From Jatrophihabitans sp. (lineage in GTDB: Bacteria > Actinomycetota > Actinomycetes > Mycobacteriales > Jatrophihabitantaceae), in NCBI GenBank assembly GCA_025924515.1, contig JAICIE010000001.1, positions 1 through 64,000 on the forward strand: a stretch of DNA of 64,000 nt, written 5' to 3'. Within the stretch, counting starts at the first letter, position 1. Each line of letters starts with the position of its first letter. Position numbers and translations under genes: made by a program. Below are positions 55,454 to 64,000 of this stretch, one piece after another. Under the pieces are notes generated by a model. The model worked only from the letters and a program-made list of their open reading frames with translations. It ran no database searches and was not told the DNA's origin.

Positions 55454-57039
55454 GACGGGCCCGCGCCGATCTCGGGCAGCGGATCGACGCGCTCTCGCGC
55501 GCGGTCGAACTCGCTCCGGCGGACGACCTCGTCGCGGCTGCGCGGACGGTGCTCGCACGGTCGGCGGCGCGGCGCAGCCTCGCTCCCGAGCGCACGGTGG
55601 TCGCGTTGGCCGGCGGAACCGGGAGCGGCAAGTCGACGCTGTTCAACCGACTGGTGCAAGCCGATCTCGCGCCGACCGGCGTCCGGCGTCCGATGACGAG
55701 CCGCTCCCGGGCGGCGGTGTGGCCCTCGCTCGGCGACAAGGACGACGCCGAGGACGCGGCCCGGTTGCTCGACTGGCTCGAGGTCCGCGACCGCCACTGG
55801 GTCGACAGCGCAGCGGAACTGGCGGGGCTCGTTCTGATCGATCTGCCGGACTACGACTCGACGGTCGCCGAGCACCGGGTCGAGGCCGAGCGGATGGCGG
55901 CCGTCGCCGACCTGCTGGTGTGGGTCGTCGATCCACAGAAGTATGCCGACGCGGCGCTGCACGAGCGGTACCTGCGCCCGCTGGCCAGTCACCGGGACGT
56001 GATGATGGTCGTGCTCAACCAGGCCGACCGGCTCGCCGGGAGCGAGGTCGACGCCTGCGTGCGCCATCTCGGTCGGCTGCTCGCGGAGGACGGCCTGGCA
56101 GGCGCGCCCGTCGTTGCGACCTCGGCCGTGCAGGGTGCGGGGCTGGACGCGCTGTGCGGTGCGCTAGTCGGACGGGTGCGGACCACCCGGGCGTCCGTCG
56201 AGCGGCTGCACGCGGACATCGACGCCGTGGTCGCCGACCTGGCGCCGCTGTGCGGGCCCGTGCGGGAAGGCGGACGGCGGACCCGCGAGGCAGACGAGGG
56301 TTTCCTCGCGGCCTTGGAGCGCGCTGCCGGGGTGCCTGCGGTGGCCGCCGCCGCGGCCGGCCAATACCGCCGGGATGCACAGCGGTCGGTCGGGTGGCCG
56401 CTCACCCGGTGGGTGGCACGGCTGCGCCCGGATCCGTTGCGCCGGGTCCGCGTCGCCGCTGCGCGGCTGTCCGTCCCGACCGCTGGGGCCGGCATCCAAC
56501 GCGCGCAGATCGCCAATGCGGTGCGCGATCTGGCCGACGCCCACACGTCCGGCTTGCCGGACGGGTGGGGTTCGGCCGTGCGCGCGCAGACCGACCGGCA
56601 GGGCAACGAACTGCCGGCCGCGCTCGCGCGGGCCGTCTCTGAAGCGACTCCGCCCGGGCCGCGCCGGCCGCGGTGGTGGGCGGGCGCCCGTGCTGTCCAC
56701 ACGCTCTTTCTGGTGGTCGCAGCCGCAGGTGCGGTATGGCTGGCGACACTCGCCGTGCTCGGCTACCTGCGGCTCTCGCCGCCCACGCCGCACCTCGGCC
56801 GGCTGACGCTGCCGACCGTGCTGCTCATCGGCGGGCTCGTTGCGGGGCTGCTCGTCGCGCTGTTGCTCCGGCCGGTAGTCGCCTGGGGCGCCCGACGGCG
56901 CCGCGCAGCCGTTGCCGCGTCGCTGTCCGCCGCGGTGCGGGCGGCCGGGCGCCGGCACGTCCTCGTGCCGTTGAGCGACCGCTTGGACGATCAGCGCCGG
57001 TTCTGCGCCGCGGTGCAGACGGCCGCCCGGCGGCGATAG
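55450..57039 (+). CDS. YfjP/dynamin-like GTPase with C-terminal TM segments (second of tandem pair)
   Basis: VVALAGGTGSGKSTLFNRLVQADLAPTGVRRPMTSRSRAAVWPS; LIDLPDYDSTVAEHRVEAERMAAVADLLVWVVDPQKYADAALHERYLRPL; VLNQADRL; ATGA overlap. Confidence 0.9.
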   Translation: MRRARADLGQRIDALSRAVELAPADDLVAAARTVLARSAARRSLAPERTVVALAGGTGSGKSTLFNRLVQADLAPTGVRRPMTSRSRAAVWPSLGDKDDAEDAARLLDWLEVRDRHWVDSAAELAGLVLIDLPDYDSTVAEHRVEAERMAAVADLLVWVVDPQKYADAALHERYLRPLASHRDVMMVVLNQADRLAGSEVDACVRHLGRLLAEDGLAGAPVVATSAVQGAGLDALCGALVGRVRTTRASVERLHADIDAVVADLAPLCGPVREGGRRTREADEGFLAALERAAGVPAVAAAAAGQYRRDAQRSVGWPLTRWVARLRPDPLRRVRVAAARLSVPTAGAGIQRAQIANAVRDLADAHTSGLPDGWGSAVRAQTDRQGNELPAALARAVSEATPPGPRRPRWWAGARAVHTLFLVVAAAGAVWLATLAVLGYLRLSPPTPHLGRLTLPTVLLIGGLVAGLLVALLLRPVVAWGARRRRAAVAASLSAAVRAAGRRHVLVPLSDRLDDQRRFCAAVQTAARRR

Positions 57040-57281
57040 CCGCAGCCACCCGGCGGCCGACCCAGCCGGCAGCGGGCGCACTGCTCGGAGACCGGCTGTA
57101 GCGGGTTGTTCGGCGAGCCATCGACCCGGAAGGAGTACCTGCTGCCGTGGCGCGCTGGCAGGCCGACACGCCGCAGATCGCCCTGCTCGCGGGCCATCGA
57201 AGCGGCCCCCGGGGGCCGTCCACCTACGACGGGAGCCCAAACCAGGATTTGGGCGACTGCGAGCCCGCCCAGCGGCGCGGA

Positions 57282-57944
57282 TCAGGAGGGTTCGACCAGT
57301 TTGGTCTCGTACGCGAAGATCACCGCCTGGACCCGGTCGCGCAGGTCCAGTTTTGTCAGGATCCTGCTGACGTGACTCTTCACCGTCGCTTCCGAGAGGA
57401 CCAGCGAGGCGGCGATCTCCTGGTTGCTCTGGCCGACGGCGAGGGCGTGCAGCACGTCGCGCTCACGCTCGGTGAGTTGCGCGAGCCGTTCGTCTCGGGC
57501 CGCCTGCGTGCTGGTGGGCATCCGCTCTGCGAACGTGTCGAGCAGTCGACGGGTCACCCGCGGCGCCACCACCGCGTCGCCGGCGGCGACGGTGCGGATC
57601 GCGGCGACGAGCTCGTCCGGGGGCGCGTTCTTCAGCAAGAAGCCGCTGGCCCCCGCTCGCAGCCCAGCGAAGGCGTACTCGTCCAGGTCGAAGGTGGTGA
57701 GTATCAGAACCCGAACCACGGGCAGCTGCCGAACGATTGCCTCGGTGGCGGCGATGCCGTCGAGCTCGGGCATGCGCACGTCCATGACGACTACATCAGG
57801 ACGGTGGGCGCCAGCCGCGGCGATGGCTTCGCGTCCGTCGCCGGCCTCGGCGACCACATCGAAGTCTCCGTGCGCGTCGAGGATCATGCGGAATCCGACG
57901 CGGAGCAGCTGCTCGTCATCGGCCAGGACGACCCGGATGGTCAC
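57282..57944 (-). CDS. NarL/LuxR-family response regulator
   Basis: IRVVLADDEQLLRVGFRMILDAHGDFDVVAEAGDGREAI; LTERERDVLHALAVGQSNQEIAASLVLSEATVKSHVSRILTKLDLRDRVQAV. Confidence 0.95.
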   Translation of the reverse strand: MTIRVVLADDEQLLRVGFRMILDAHGDFDVVAEAGDGREAIAAAGAHRPDVVVMDVRMPELDGIAATEAIVRQLPVVRVLILTTFDLDEYAFAGLRAGASGFLLKNAPPDELVAAIRTVAAGDAVVAPRVTRRLLDTFAERMPTSTQAARDERLAQLTERERDVLHALAVGQSNQEIAASLVLSEATVKSHVSRILTKLDLRDRVQAVIFAYETKLVEPS

Positions 57945-58687
57945 GTGCGCGCCGTCCGTCCGGCTTGGCGATCGAGCGGGAGCCATGCGCTCACCCGCCA
58001 GCCGCTGGTGGTCGCCCCGGCGAAGATCCGCCCGTTGTGCAGGGAGACGCGCTCTCGCATCCCGATCAGTCCCTGCCCGATTGCGCCGGGCGGTGATCCG
58101 ATGCCGCCGTTGTCGTCGACGACCACGCGTAGATCCTCCTGCCCCCGGCGGATTGACACCTGCAGCCGGGTCGCTCGGGGCGCGTGCTTCACCGTATTGG
58201 TGATGCCTTCCTGCACGAGCCGGAAGACCGCCAGCTGCAGGCCGGTGGAGAGCCCCTCCGTCGAGCCGCTTATCTGGTAGGTGACCTGCAGGCCGGTGCT
58301 CCGGGCAGTCTCGAGCAGCGCGTCCAGGTCCGCCAGGTTCGGCTCCGGGTGCAGCGTCGGGTCGGCGTCCTCGAGCCCCGAACGCAGTAGCGCGAAGGTG
58401 TTGCGCATCTCGGCGAGCGCGGCCCGGCCCGTCGCCGCAACCTGGTCGATTGCCGCCCGGGCGCGGGCCGGGTCACGTTCGAGGGTCAGCGCGGCGCCGT
58501 CGGTGAGCGCGATCATCACCGAGAGGTTGTGCGCCACGATGTCGTGCATCTCGCGCGCGATGCGGTTGCGTTCCGCCGTCACCGCCAACTGGGTGAGCCC
58601 ATCACGGTCCTGCTCGACCAGCTGATCGCCGCCGCTCGCACGCCGATGGCGGGATCTGCTGGGATGAGACCGGCGCATCCACGACAT
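57941..58687 (-). CDS. Short HisKA_3-type sensor histidine kinase without an evident sensor/TM region
   Basis: AERNRIAREMHDIVAHNLSVMIALTDGAALTLERDPARARAAIDQV; DNGGIGSPPGAIGQGLIGMRERVSLHNGRIFAG; predicted start MSWMRRSHPSR about 30 codons before the kinase core. Confidence 0.85.
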   Translation of the reverse strand: MSWMRRSHPSRSRHRRASGGDQLVEQDRDGLTQLAVTAERNRIAREMHDIVAHNLSVMIALTDGAALTLERDPARARAAIDQVAATGRAALAEMRNTFALLRSGLEDADPTLHPEPNLADLDALLETARSTGLQVTYQISGSTEGLSTGLQLAVFRLVQEGITNTVKHAPRATRLQVSIRRGQEDLRVVVDDNGGIGSPPGAIGQGLIGMRERVSLHNGRIFAGATTSGWRVSAWLPLDRQAGRTART

Positions 58688-58710
58688 GTGGCAAGTTTCG
58701 CGCGTACCTC

Positions 58711-59589
58711 TCAGGCGTCGCGGCGACGCAACACGAGCAGGCCTATGCCGAGCGCGGCGACGACGTACAGCGCGAAGACGCCGAGACCTGCCCACGGAGC
58801 CAATTGATCGGTGCTGGACACCGTGTTCATCCCGGCGGTTCCCGCGATGAGCGGCAGGTATTTGGTCACGTGCTGCTGCATCGAGCCGGGCAGAGCCTGC
58901 GCCAGCAGAGGCAGGACGAGCACTAGGCCGAAGAGCGCCGCGATCGCGCCGCCGGTGTTGCGCAGGATGAATCCGCAGCCGAGGCCCAGCAGACCGATGC
59001 CGACCATGTACAGCGCTGCGCCGAAGATCGCCCGGATCGAGCCCGGATGGCTGATCGACACGCCGAGACTGTGCACGGTGCCGGCGGAGCCGGGAGAGAA
59101 GCCGATGTTGCCGTTCGGGCCGGACAGGAAGATGCCGTGCACCTGGTATGCGCTCAGCACCGCCTGTCCGCCCAGAAATGCGATGAAGGCGGCCACCAAG
59201 GTCACGGCGAAGATCACCGCCGCGAAGATTGCGATCTTGCCCGCCCACACCGGGACCCGCTTCGGCACGGCCGAGAGCGTCGCGCGGATCATCCCGGTGC
59301 TGTACTCGCCGCTGATGAACAGCACTCCGAGCACGCCGACGGCCAGCTGCGCCAGGTAGAAGCCGCGCAGGGTCAGGGCGGTCTGATCGGGTTCGAACCC
59401 GCCGTGGCTGGCGAGGTCGTTGCCGCGCAGGTCCGAGAAAAGAATGCCGAGTCCGATCGAAATCAACAGCGCGATTCCGATGCTCCACCACGTCGAGCGC
59501 AGGGAGCGGAACTTGATCCACTCTGAGACCACAGCCCGGGACTGGGTGACCGCTAGACGGGCGTCGGGGTTCATCGCGATCGACGTCAC
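58711..59589 (-). CDS. ABC-2 type transporter permease
   Basis: SEWIKFRSLRSTWWSIGIALLISIGLGILFS; FISGEYSTGMIRATLSAVPKRVPVWAGKI. Confidence 0.92.
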   Translation of the reverse strand: MTSIAMNPDARLAVTQSRAVVSEWIKFRSLRSTWWSIGIALLISIGLGILFSDLRGNDLASHGGFEPDQTALTLRGFYLAQLAVGVLGVLFISGEYSTGMIRATLSAVPKRVPVWAGKIAIFAAVIFAVTLVAAFIAFLGGQAVLSAYQVHGIFLSGPNGNIGFSPGSAGTVHSLGVSISHPGSIRAIFGAALYMVGIGLLGLGCGFILRNTGGAIAALFGLVLVLPLLAQALPGSMQQHVTKYLPLIAGTAGMNTVSSTDQLAPWAGLGVFALYVVAALGIGLLVLRRRDA

Positions 59590-60506
59590 AGCGCCGCCTC
59601 CTCCATCGGCGTACCGAATTCGACGGCATCGCGGGTGAGTTCCATGAATGCCTCTTCCAGCGAGGCTTGCTGCGGTGTCAACTCGACGAGTGCGATGCGC
59701 GCCTCCGCCGCGACCTTGCCGATCTCCGCGCTCGACAGCCCGCTGACCGTGAGCAGATCGCGCTCGGTGCTGGTGACGCTGACGCCGTCAGCGGCCAGCA
59801 GATCCCGCAGCCGCGGGGCTTCGTCCGTGCGCACCCGTACTACTGTGCGGCCCGCAGAAGCCGTGAACTCGGACATGCTGGCATCGGCGATCAGCCGCCC
59901 TTGACCTACGACGATGAGGTGCGACGCGGTAAGCGACATCTCGCTCATGAGATGGGAAGAGACGAAGATGGTTCGGCCTTCGGCCGCAAGCGACCGCAGC
60001 AGGGTGCGGATCCACAGAATCCCTTCCGGGTCCAGCCCGTTCACCGGCTCGTCGAGGATCAACGTGTGCGGGTCGCCGAGCAAGGCCGAGGCGATTCCCA
60101 GGCGCTGGCCCATCCCTAGCGAGAACCCGCCCACGCGCTTGCCAGCGACCTGGGTGAGGCCGACGAGATCAAGCACCTCGTCCACCCGGCGCCGACCGAT
60201 GCCGTGTGTCGCGGCCAGCGCAAGCAGATGATTCCGGGCGGAGCGGCCGGTGTGAATGGCCCGAGCCTCGAGCAGGGCCCCCACCTCGCACAACGGCGCC
60301 CTCAACCGCTCATACGGTCGTCCGTTGATGCTCGCCGATCCTGCGGTGGGGCGATCGAGGCCGAGGAGCATGCGCATCGTCGTGGACTTGCCGGCGCCGT
60401 TCGGGCCGAGGAAACCCGTAACGATTCCCGGCTGCACCTCGAAGGACAGCCCGTCGACGGCGACCTTCTCGCCGTACCGCTTCGTCAATCCTACGGCCTC
60501 GATCAC
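59586..60506 (-). CDS. ABC exporter ATP-binding protein
   Basis: LTKRYGEKVAVDGLSFEVQPGIVTGFLGPNGAGKSTTMRMLLGLDRPTAG; FSLGMGQRLGIASALLGDPHTLILDEPVNGLDPEG; GTG start. Confidence 0.94.
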   Translation of the reverse strand: MIEAVGLTKRYGEKVAVDGLSFEVQPGIVTGFLGPNGAGKSTTMRMLLGLDRPTAGSASINGRPYERLRAPLCEVGALLEARAIHTGRSARNHLLALAATHGIGRRRVDEVLDLVGLTQVAGKRVGGFSLGMGQRLGIASALLGDPHTLILDEPVNGLDPEGILWIRTLLRSLAAEGRTIFVSSHLMSEMSLTASHLIVVGQGRLIADASMSEFTASAGRTVVRVRTDEAPRLRDLLAADGVSVTSTERDLLTVSGLSSAEIGKVAAEARIALVELTPQQASLEEAFMELTRDAVEFGTPMEEAAL

Positions 60507-60884
60507 GCACCTGAGGCTAGGCAGCTTCCGCGGCAACCGCATCGTTCCAGCGGATGAACCTGAGCCTCCACCCTTCGACTGACCTCCGTGACCGCAATCC
60601 CGCCGCCCGACTGAACGCCATCCTGGCCACGAGGCCGACCGGATGCACCGCCAGCCGGCAACCGACACGAAGACCGTGTGGATGCGTCCGGTAGGCCGCA
60701 TCCCGTTCCAGGAGGGTTTGTCGGTCGCCATGCGCAGACGGTCGATGCTGGGCGTTCGGCCACCGTCGGGTGCGAGGGTTCATCTCGAGTGGGCCTTCCG
60801 GGCACGCAGCGTGTATTTCAGGTGCGCTCGCACGTCGCGGTCGCTCTTCGCAGATCGCGGGCATTTGTAACCGCGGCGACTGGC

Positions 60885-61365
60885 TCAGGCCATTTCGGCG
60901 GCGGCCTTGATGCGGGCGAGCGTGGTCGTCATGCCACGCTGCAGGTCGGCGTCACGGTCGTTGCTGCCTGTCCACTTCTCGGTGATCCAGGTCATGACCG
61001 AGCCGAGAGGACGGTCGGCGTCGAACGATTCTGTCAGGCGGGTGCCGCTGGCCGTCGGCTCCATGAGGTAGCGCCAGGTGTAGGAGCCGATGCCGGGACC
61101 GCTGCGGTTGAAGGCGAATTCGCGCCCGCGGTCGGCGGCGGTGACTGTGGGCGTGTTTGAACCAGGCCGGGCCGCGCCTGCCCTTGTTCTTCGCCTTGAA
61201 TCGCGCCCCGACCGTTGGTCCGGTGGCTCCCTTCGTCCAGGCGCAGCGGATACACTCAGGGCTCCACTCCCCCATACGGGAGATGTCGGAGACTAGCCCG
61301 TACACCTTTTCCGGCGAGGCCGAGATGTCAATCACTGCGGCGCCGTGCGGAATCCTCTTCGACAT
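60885..61365 (-). pseudogene. SRPBCC family protein gene interrupted by an apparent +1 frameshift near 61155-61162
   Basis: N-term MSKRIPHGAAVIDISASPEKVYGLVSDISRMGEWSPECIRCAW...GRRGPAWF in one frame; continuation SNTPTVTAADRGREFAFNRSGPGIGSYTWRYLMEPTASGTRLTESF in the next. Confidence 0.8.
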
Positions 61366-61468
61366 CAATGGTCCCTCTTCTCCGGCGTCGTGATCGGCCG
61401 GACGCTTTTTCGTTCGGCTGCCCTCTGTCGTACCGACGCAAGGGCTACCCGTGGCTGTTCCTTTCTAC

Positions 61469-61481
61469 CTGTCAGTGACAG
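61469..61481. promoter_or_regulatory. Palindromic operator A: CTGTCA-g-TGACAG
   Basis: Perfect 6+1+6 palindrome between divergent SRPBCC and TetR genes. Confidence 0.8.
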
Positions 61482-61521
61482 ACAAGCGTGACGTCGCTAC
61501 TCTGGCACCCGGGAGGCTTAC

Positions 61522-61534
61522 CTGTCAATGACAG
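61522..61534. promoter_or_regulatory. Palindromic operator B: CTGTCA-a-TGACAG, overlapping the TetR start codon
   Basis: ATG at 61528-61530 lies inside the palindrome; 53 bp from operator A. Confidence 0.8.
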
Positions 61535-62190
61535 ACTCGAAGATGCCCGACGTGCGTGCCCGCCGAGCCCGGGCCGAACGAGACATTCTCGACGCCGCGT
61601 GGACCCTGATGGCACGCGAGGGCGTGGCGGCGCTGAGTGTCCGCGAGGTCGCCCGGTCGGTCGGCATCCGGCAGCAGTCACTCACGTACTACTTCCCGAC
61701 CAAGCACGCACTGCTCGATGCGCTGTTCGCAGACGGCTTCGCCGATCTCCGACAACGCTTCGACCGACTCCCGCCGATCACGGATCCCGACCAAGGCGTG
61801 GTGGACGTAGCCAGCGCCTTCGTCGACCACCTGGTCGCTCGGCCGGCCGCCTATCACCTGATGTTCCAGGGCACCGTCCCCGGCTTTCGCCCCACGCCGG
61901 ACAGCCATCAGGTTGCGCTCACCGTCCTGCGCGAACTCGTCTCACGACTTGCCGCGGCCGGGGTCAGGGAACCCGCCGACCTCGCACTCGTCCGCAGCGT
62001 GATCAGCGGAATCGCTGCGGAACAGATCGCGAACGACCCGCGAGGCCACCTATTCGCCGATCAGACCGAGCGAGGTATTCGCGCCGTCGTCGCCGCGATT
62101 CGCTCGGCTCAGAAAGCAGGCGACGACATGCCGTCCGCGAGGCGCGCCACGCTCAGAAAACGGCCGTCGAACAAAGTCGCACGGCTGTGA
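61528..62190 (+). CDS. TetR/AcrR family regulator
   Basis: ILDAAWTLMAREGVAALSVREVARSVGIRQQSLTYYFPTKHALLDALFADG. Confidence 0.93.
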   Translation: MTDSKMPDVRARRARAERDILDAAWTLMAREGVAALSVREVARSVGIRQQSLTYYFPTKHALLDALFADGFADLRQRFDRLPPITDPDQGVVDVASAFVDHLVARPAAYHLMFQGTVPGFRPTPDSHQVALTVLRELVSRLAAAGVREPADLALVRSVISGIAAEQIANDPRGHLFADQTERGIRAVVAAIRSAQKAGDDMPSARRATLRKRPSNKVARL

Positions 62191-62217
62191 CGGCCGGGTG
62201 GGTGCGGACCGCGACCG

Positions 62218-62862
62218 TCAGACCTGCGTCGTCACTGCGAGCAGGTCCGAGCACTCCACGGTGCAGTACTCGAGGGTGGGGATGACGGCGCTCGCCGCGC
62301 TGAGCTGATCGCTGTTGTGGGAGGTGGCCACCGCGAGGACATGAGCACCGGCGGCGCGTCCGGCCTCGATGCCGGCGGGGGCGTCCTCGATCACCAGGCA
62401 TTGCGCGATGTCGTACCCCAGCGCCGCGGCGGCCTTCAGGTATCCCTCGGGATCGGGCTTTCCTGCGCTCACAGCCTCGGCTGAGATCAAGACGTCCGGC
62501 AGCGGCAGGCCCGCCGCTCGCAGCCGGGCCTGCATCAGCGATCGAGAACCCGACGTCACCGCCGCCCACCGATCATCGGGTAGCCGCTTCAGCAACGTCT
62601 GTGTCGCGGGCAACGCGACGACATCGTCCAGGTCCGAGAGTTCCAACTGAGCGAGTTCACTCACGGCCGCGGCCCGGTGCACGTCCGGAAGGAAGCGGGC
62701 GATCGTGTCCTCGCTGCGCCTGCCGTGGCATACCCGCAGGATCGTATCGGCGTCGATCTCGCGCCGAGCCGCCCACGTCCGCCACGCGCGTTCGACCGCT
62801 CCGGTCGAGTCGACCAAAGTGCCGTCGATGTCGAACAGGATCGCCTGGACATCGAACCGCAT
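62218..62862 (-). CDS. HAD-superfamily hydrolase (beta-phosphoglucomutase/GPP-like)
   Basis: AILFDIDGTLVDSTGAVERAW; AAVTSGSRSLMQARLRAAGLPLPDVLISAEAVSAGKPDPEGYLKAAAALG. Confidence 0.93.
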   Translation of the reverse strand: MRFDVQAILFDIDGTLVDSTGAVERAWRTWAARREIDADTILRVCHGRRSEDTIARFLPDVHRAAAVSELAQLELSDLDDVVALPATQTLLKRLPDDRWAAVTSGSRSLMQARLRAAGLPLPDVLISAEAVSAGKPDPEGYLKAAAALGYDIAQCLVIEDAPAGIEAGRAAGAHVLAVATSHNSDQLSAASAVIPTLEYCTVECSDLLAVTTQV

Positions 62863-63239
62863 GCTGACACGCTACGTGTTGAAGACGCCTACCACGGCCT
62901 ATTGCGGGCGCTGAAGGGCCGCTGAGCCGGCATTCCGGAGGTGGCCGCCAGCGAGGACGCCGACTCGGCGTTTTCGGTCTGTCGAGATATCGTTGCGCAC
63001 CCACGCCGTCGGTCGGAGTCTGCGATGTTGCGCGCGATCGCCACAGTCGGCGTGGCTACCCGTCCTGGTCGCTCGCGTCGCGTTGTCCCAGAACGCTGCT
63101 GCGTCGTCGTCCGCGATGAGAATCACGACGGTCGAGGTGTCGCAGAGCACGCCACCGGGCTCGCGTCCGGCCGTGTCCTCGCCGACGTCCGCACCGGACT
63201 CGCCATCACGCCAGGTCGCATGCGCACCGGTCGAACTCG

Positions 63240-63671
63240 ATGACGCTGCCTGTCGCCGAGGCGCGTGCGCGGCTGGCCGCGCACGACCACGGAGTCCTGT
63301 GCACAGTGCATCGCGAGCGCGGCGTCGACGCGGTACCGGTCGTGTACGTCGTGAACGAGGCAGGGTGGGTCGGCGTACCCGTCGATCGGGTGAAGCCGAA
63401 GTCGTCGTCGGTGCTGCAGCGCGAGCGGAACCTGGCGGCCGACCCGCGGGCCTCACTACTCGTCGAGCACTGGGTGCGCGGCGACTGGTCACAGCTCTGG
63501 TGGGTGCGCGCTGAGCTGCGTTGGCAGGACGAGGGCACGACCGCCCTAGGCGCGGACCTGGCCGCCGGGCTGGTCCGCGCGTTTCCGCAGTATCGCGGCC
63601 GGCAGCCGTTTCGCCGGGTGCTGGTCCTGCGCGTCGTCGGCATTACCGGATGGGCCGCCAGCCTGCCGTGA
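63240..63671 (+). CDS. F420-dependent/PPOX-class oxidoreductase (TIGR03668-like)
   Basis: ARARLAAHDHGVLCTVHRERGVDAVPVVYVVNEAGWVGVPVDRVKPKSSSVLQRERNLAADPRASLLVEHW. Confidence 0.88.
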   Translation: MTLPVAEARARLAAHDHGVLCTVHRERGVDAVPVVYVVNEAGWVGVPVDRVKPKSSSVLQRERNLAADPRASLLVEHWVRGDWSQLWWVRAELRWQDEGTTALGADLAAGLVRAFPQYRGRQPFRRVLVLRVVGITGWAASLP

Positions 63672-63779
63672 CGCGGCCGACGCCTCCACGTTCGGTGTCG
63701 GACCGCTGCAAAACGTCGGAGAAGATGCACGGCCAGCCCTTCGATTTCCGCCGCCGGGATCGGCTGCCATGCTGGACGC

Positions 63780-64000
63780 GTGCACCAAACGAGCGGATTG
63801 CGCGAATCAGCCGCGGCGTTCCCGCTGCCGACCGTTGTCGACGACGCCGCTGAGCGACGGCACGCCAACCGGGCCGTCGGCTGGAGCGCCGCCGGGTTAG
63901 CGGTCACGGGTCTGCTGGAGCTGGCAGTAGCACTTGTTTCCGGCTCGGTCGGGTTGCTCGGCGATGCCCTGCACAATCTTTCCGATGTCTCCACGAGTCT
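63780..64000 (+). CDS. N-terminal part of a cation diffusion facilitator (CDF) transporter, truncated by the window edge
   Basis: GTG start; ANRAVGWSAAGLAVTGLLELAVALVSGSVGLLGDALHNLSDVSTS. Confidence 0.85.
   Translation, partial: MHQTSGLRESAAAFPLPTVVDDAAERRHANRAVGWSAAGLAVTGLLELAVALVSGSVGLLGDALHNLSDVSTS

Noticed and set aside
55209-56642. 477-aa plus-strand ORF overlapping the GTPase pair
   Set aside because: Out-of-frame shadow of the second GTPase; Arg-rich low-information translation.
57040-57281. Possible small gene (VARWQADTPQIALLAGHRSG...) after the GTPase pair with an RBS-like ggaaggag
   Set aside because: No homology recognised and the frame runs antisense into the response regulator; insufficient support.
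57147-58280. 377-aa plus-strand ORF
   Set aside because: Antisense to a response regulator and histidine kinase with clear catalytic motifs.
1-64000. CRISPR array, prophage, integrase/transposase, tRNA/rRNA
   Set aside because: No regularly spaced repeats, no recognisable mobile-element proteins and no tRNA-like cloverleaf or rRNA sequence noticed by eye; a tRNAscan/Infernal run would be decisive.

Overview
High-GC actinobacterial chromosomal window with about 50 supportable genes. No rRNA, tRNA, CRISPR array, prophage or transposase was recognised. The window opens with the 3' end of a DUF2382-type stress gene and ends inside a CDF cation transporter. Main recognisable modules: (1) amino-acid permease, tandem universal stress protein and SDR. 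(2) Two paralogous secreted GH16 hydrolases flanking a roughly 1.4-kb interval that holds a small secreted protein and a possible small transcript. (3) dinB, LMW-PTP and a fructosamine-kinase-like gene. (4) A DasR/NagR-type amino-sugar locus (GntR, nagA, ABC sugar importer without its ATPase, ROK kinase) with three dre-like operators read directly from the sequence. (5) An ECF42-like sigma factor with a YciI/DGPF partner. (6) A MimR-like regulator divergent from an amidohydrolase / DUF59 / ADH / ABM operon. This resembles the accessory half of a propane (mim/prm) monooxygenase cluster but has no monooxygenase. (7) A CPA1 antiporter and TrkA-N pair. (8) A region at about 31.9-35.6 kb with several gene remnants and internally deleted ORFs. 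(9) A TetR-MBL-DinB/MPI operon. (10) A tmsA/tmsB-like pair for 10-methyl fatty acids. (11) An SsuABC/TauABC-like ABC system divergent from a DcuS/CitA-type two-component system. (12) A tandem dynamin-like GTPase pair. (13) A LuxR-type two-component system with an ABC-2 exporter, where the kinase lacks an evident sensor domain. (14) A frameshifted SRPBCC gene divergent from a TetR gene whose twin 13-bp palindromic operators include one lying over the TetR start codon. All family calls come from reading the supplied translations; no database search was run.
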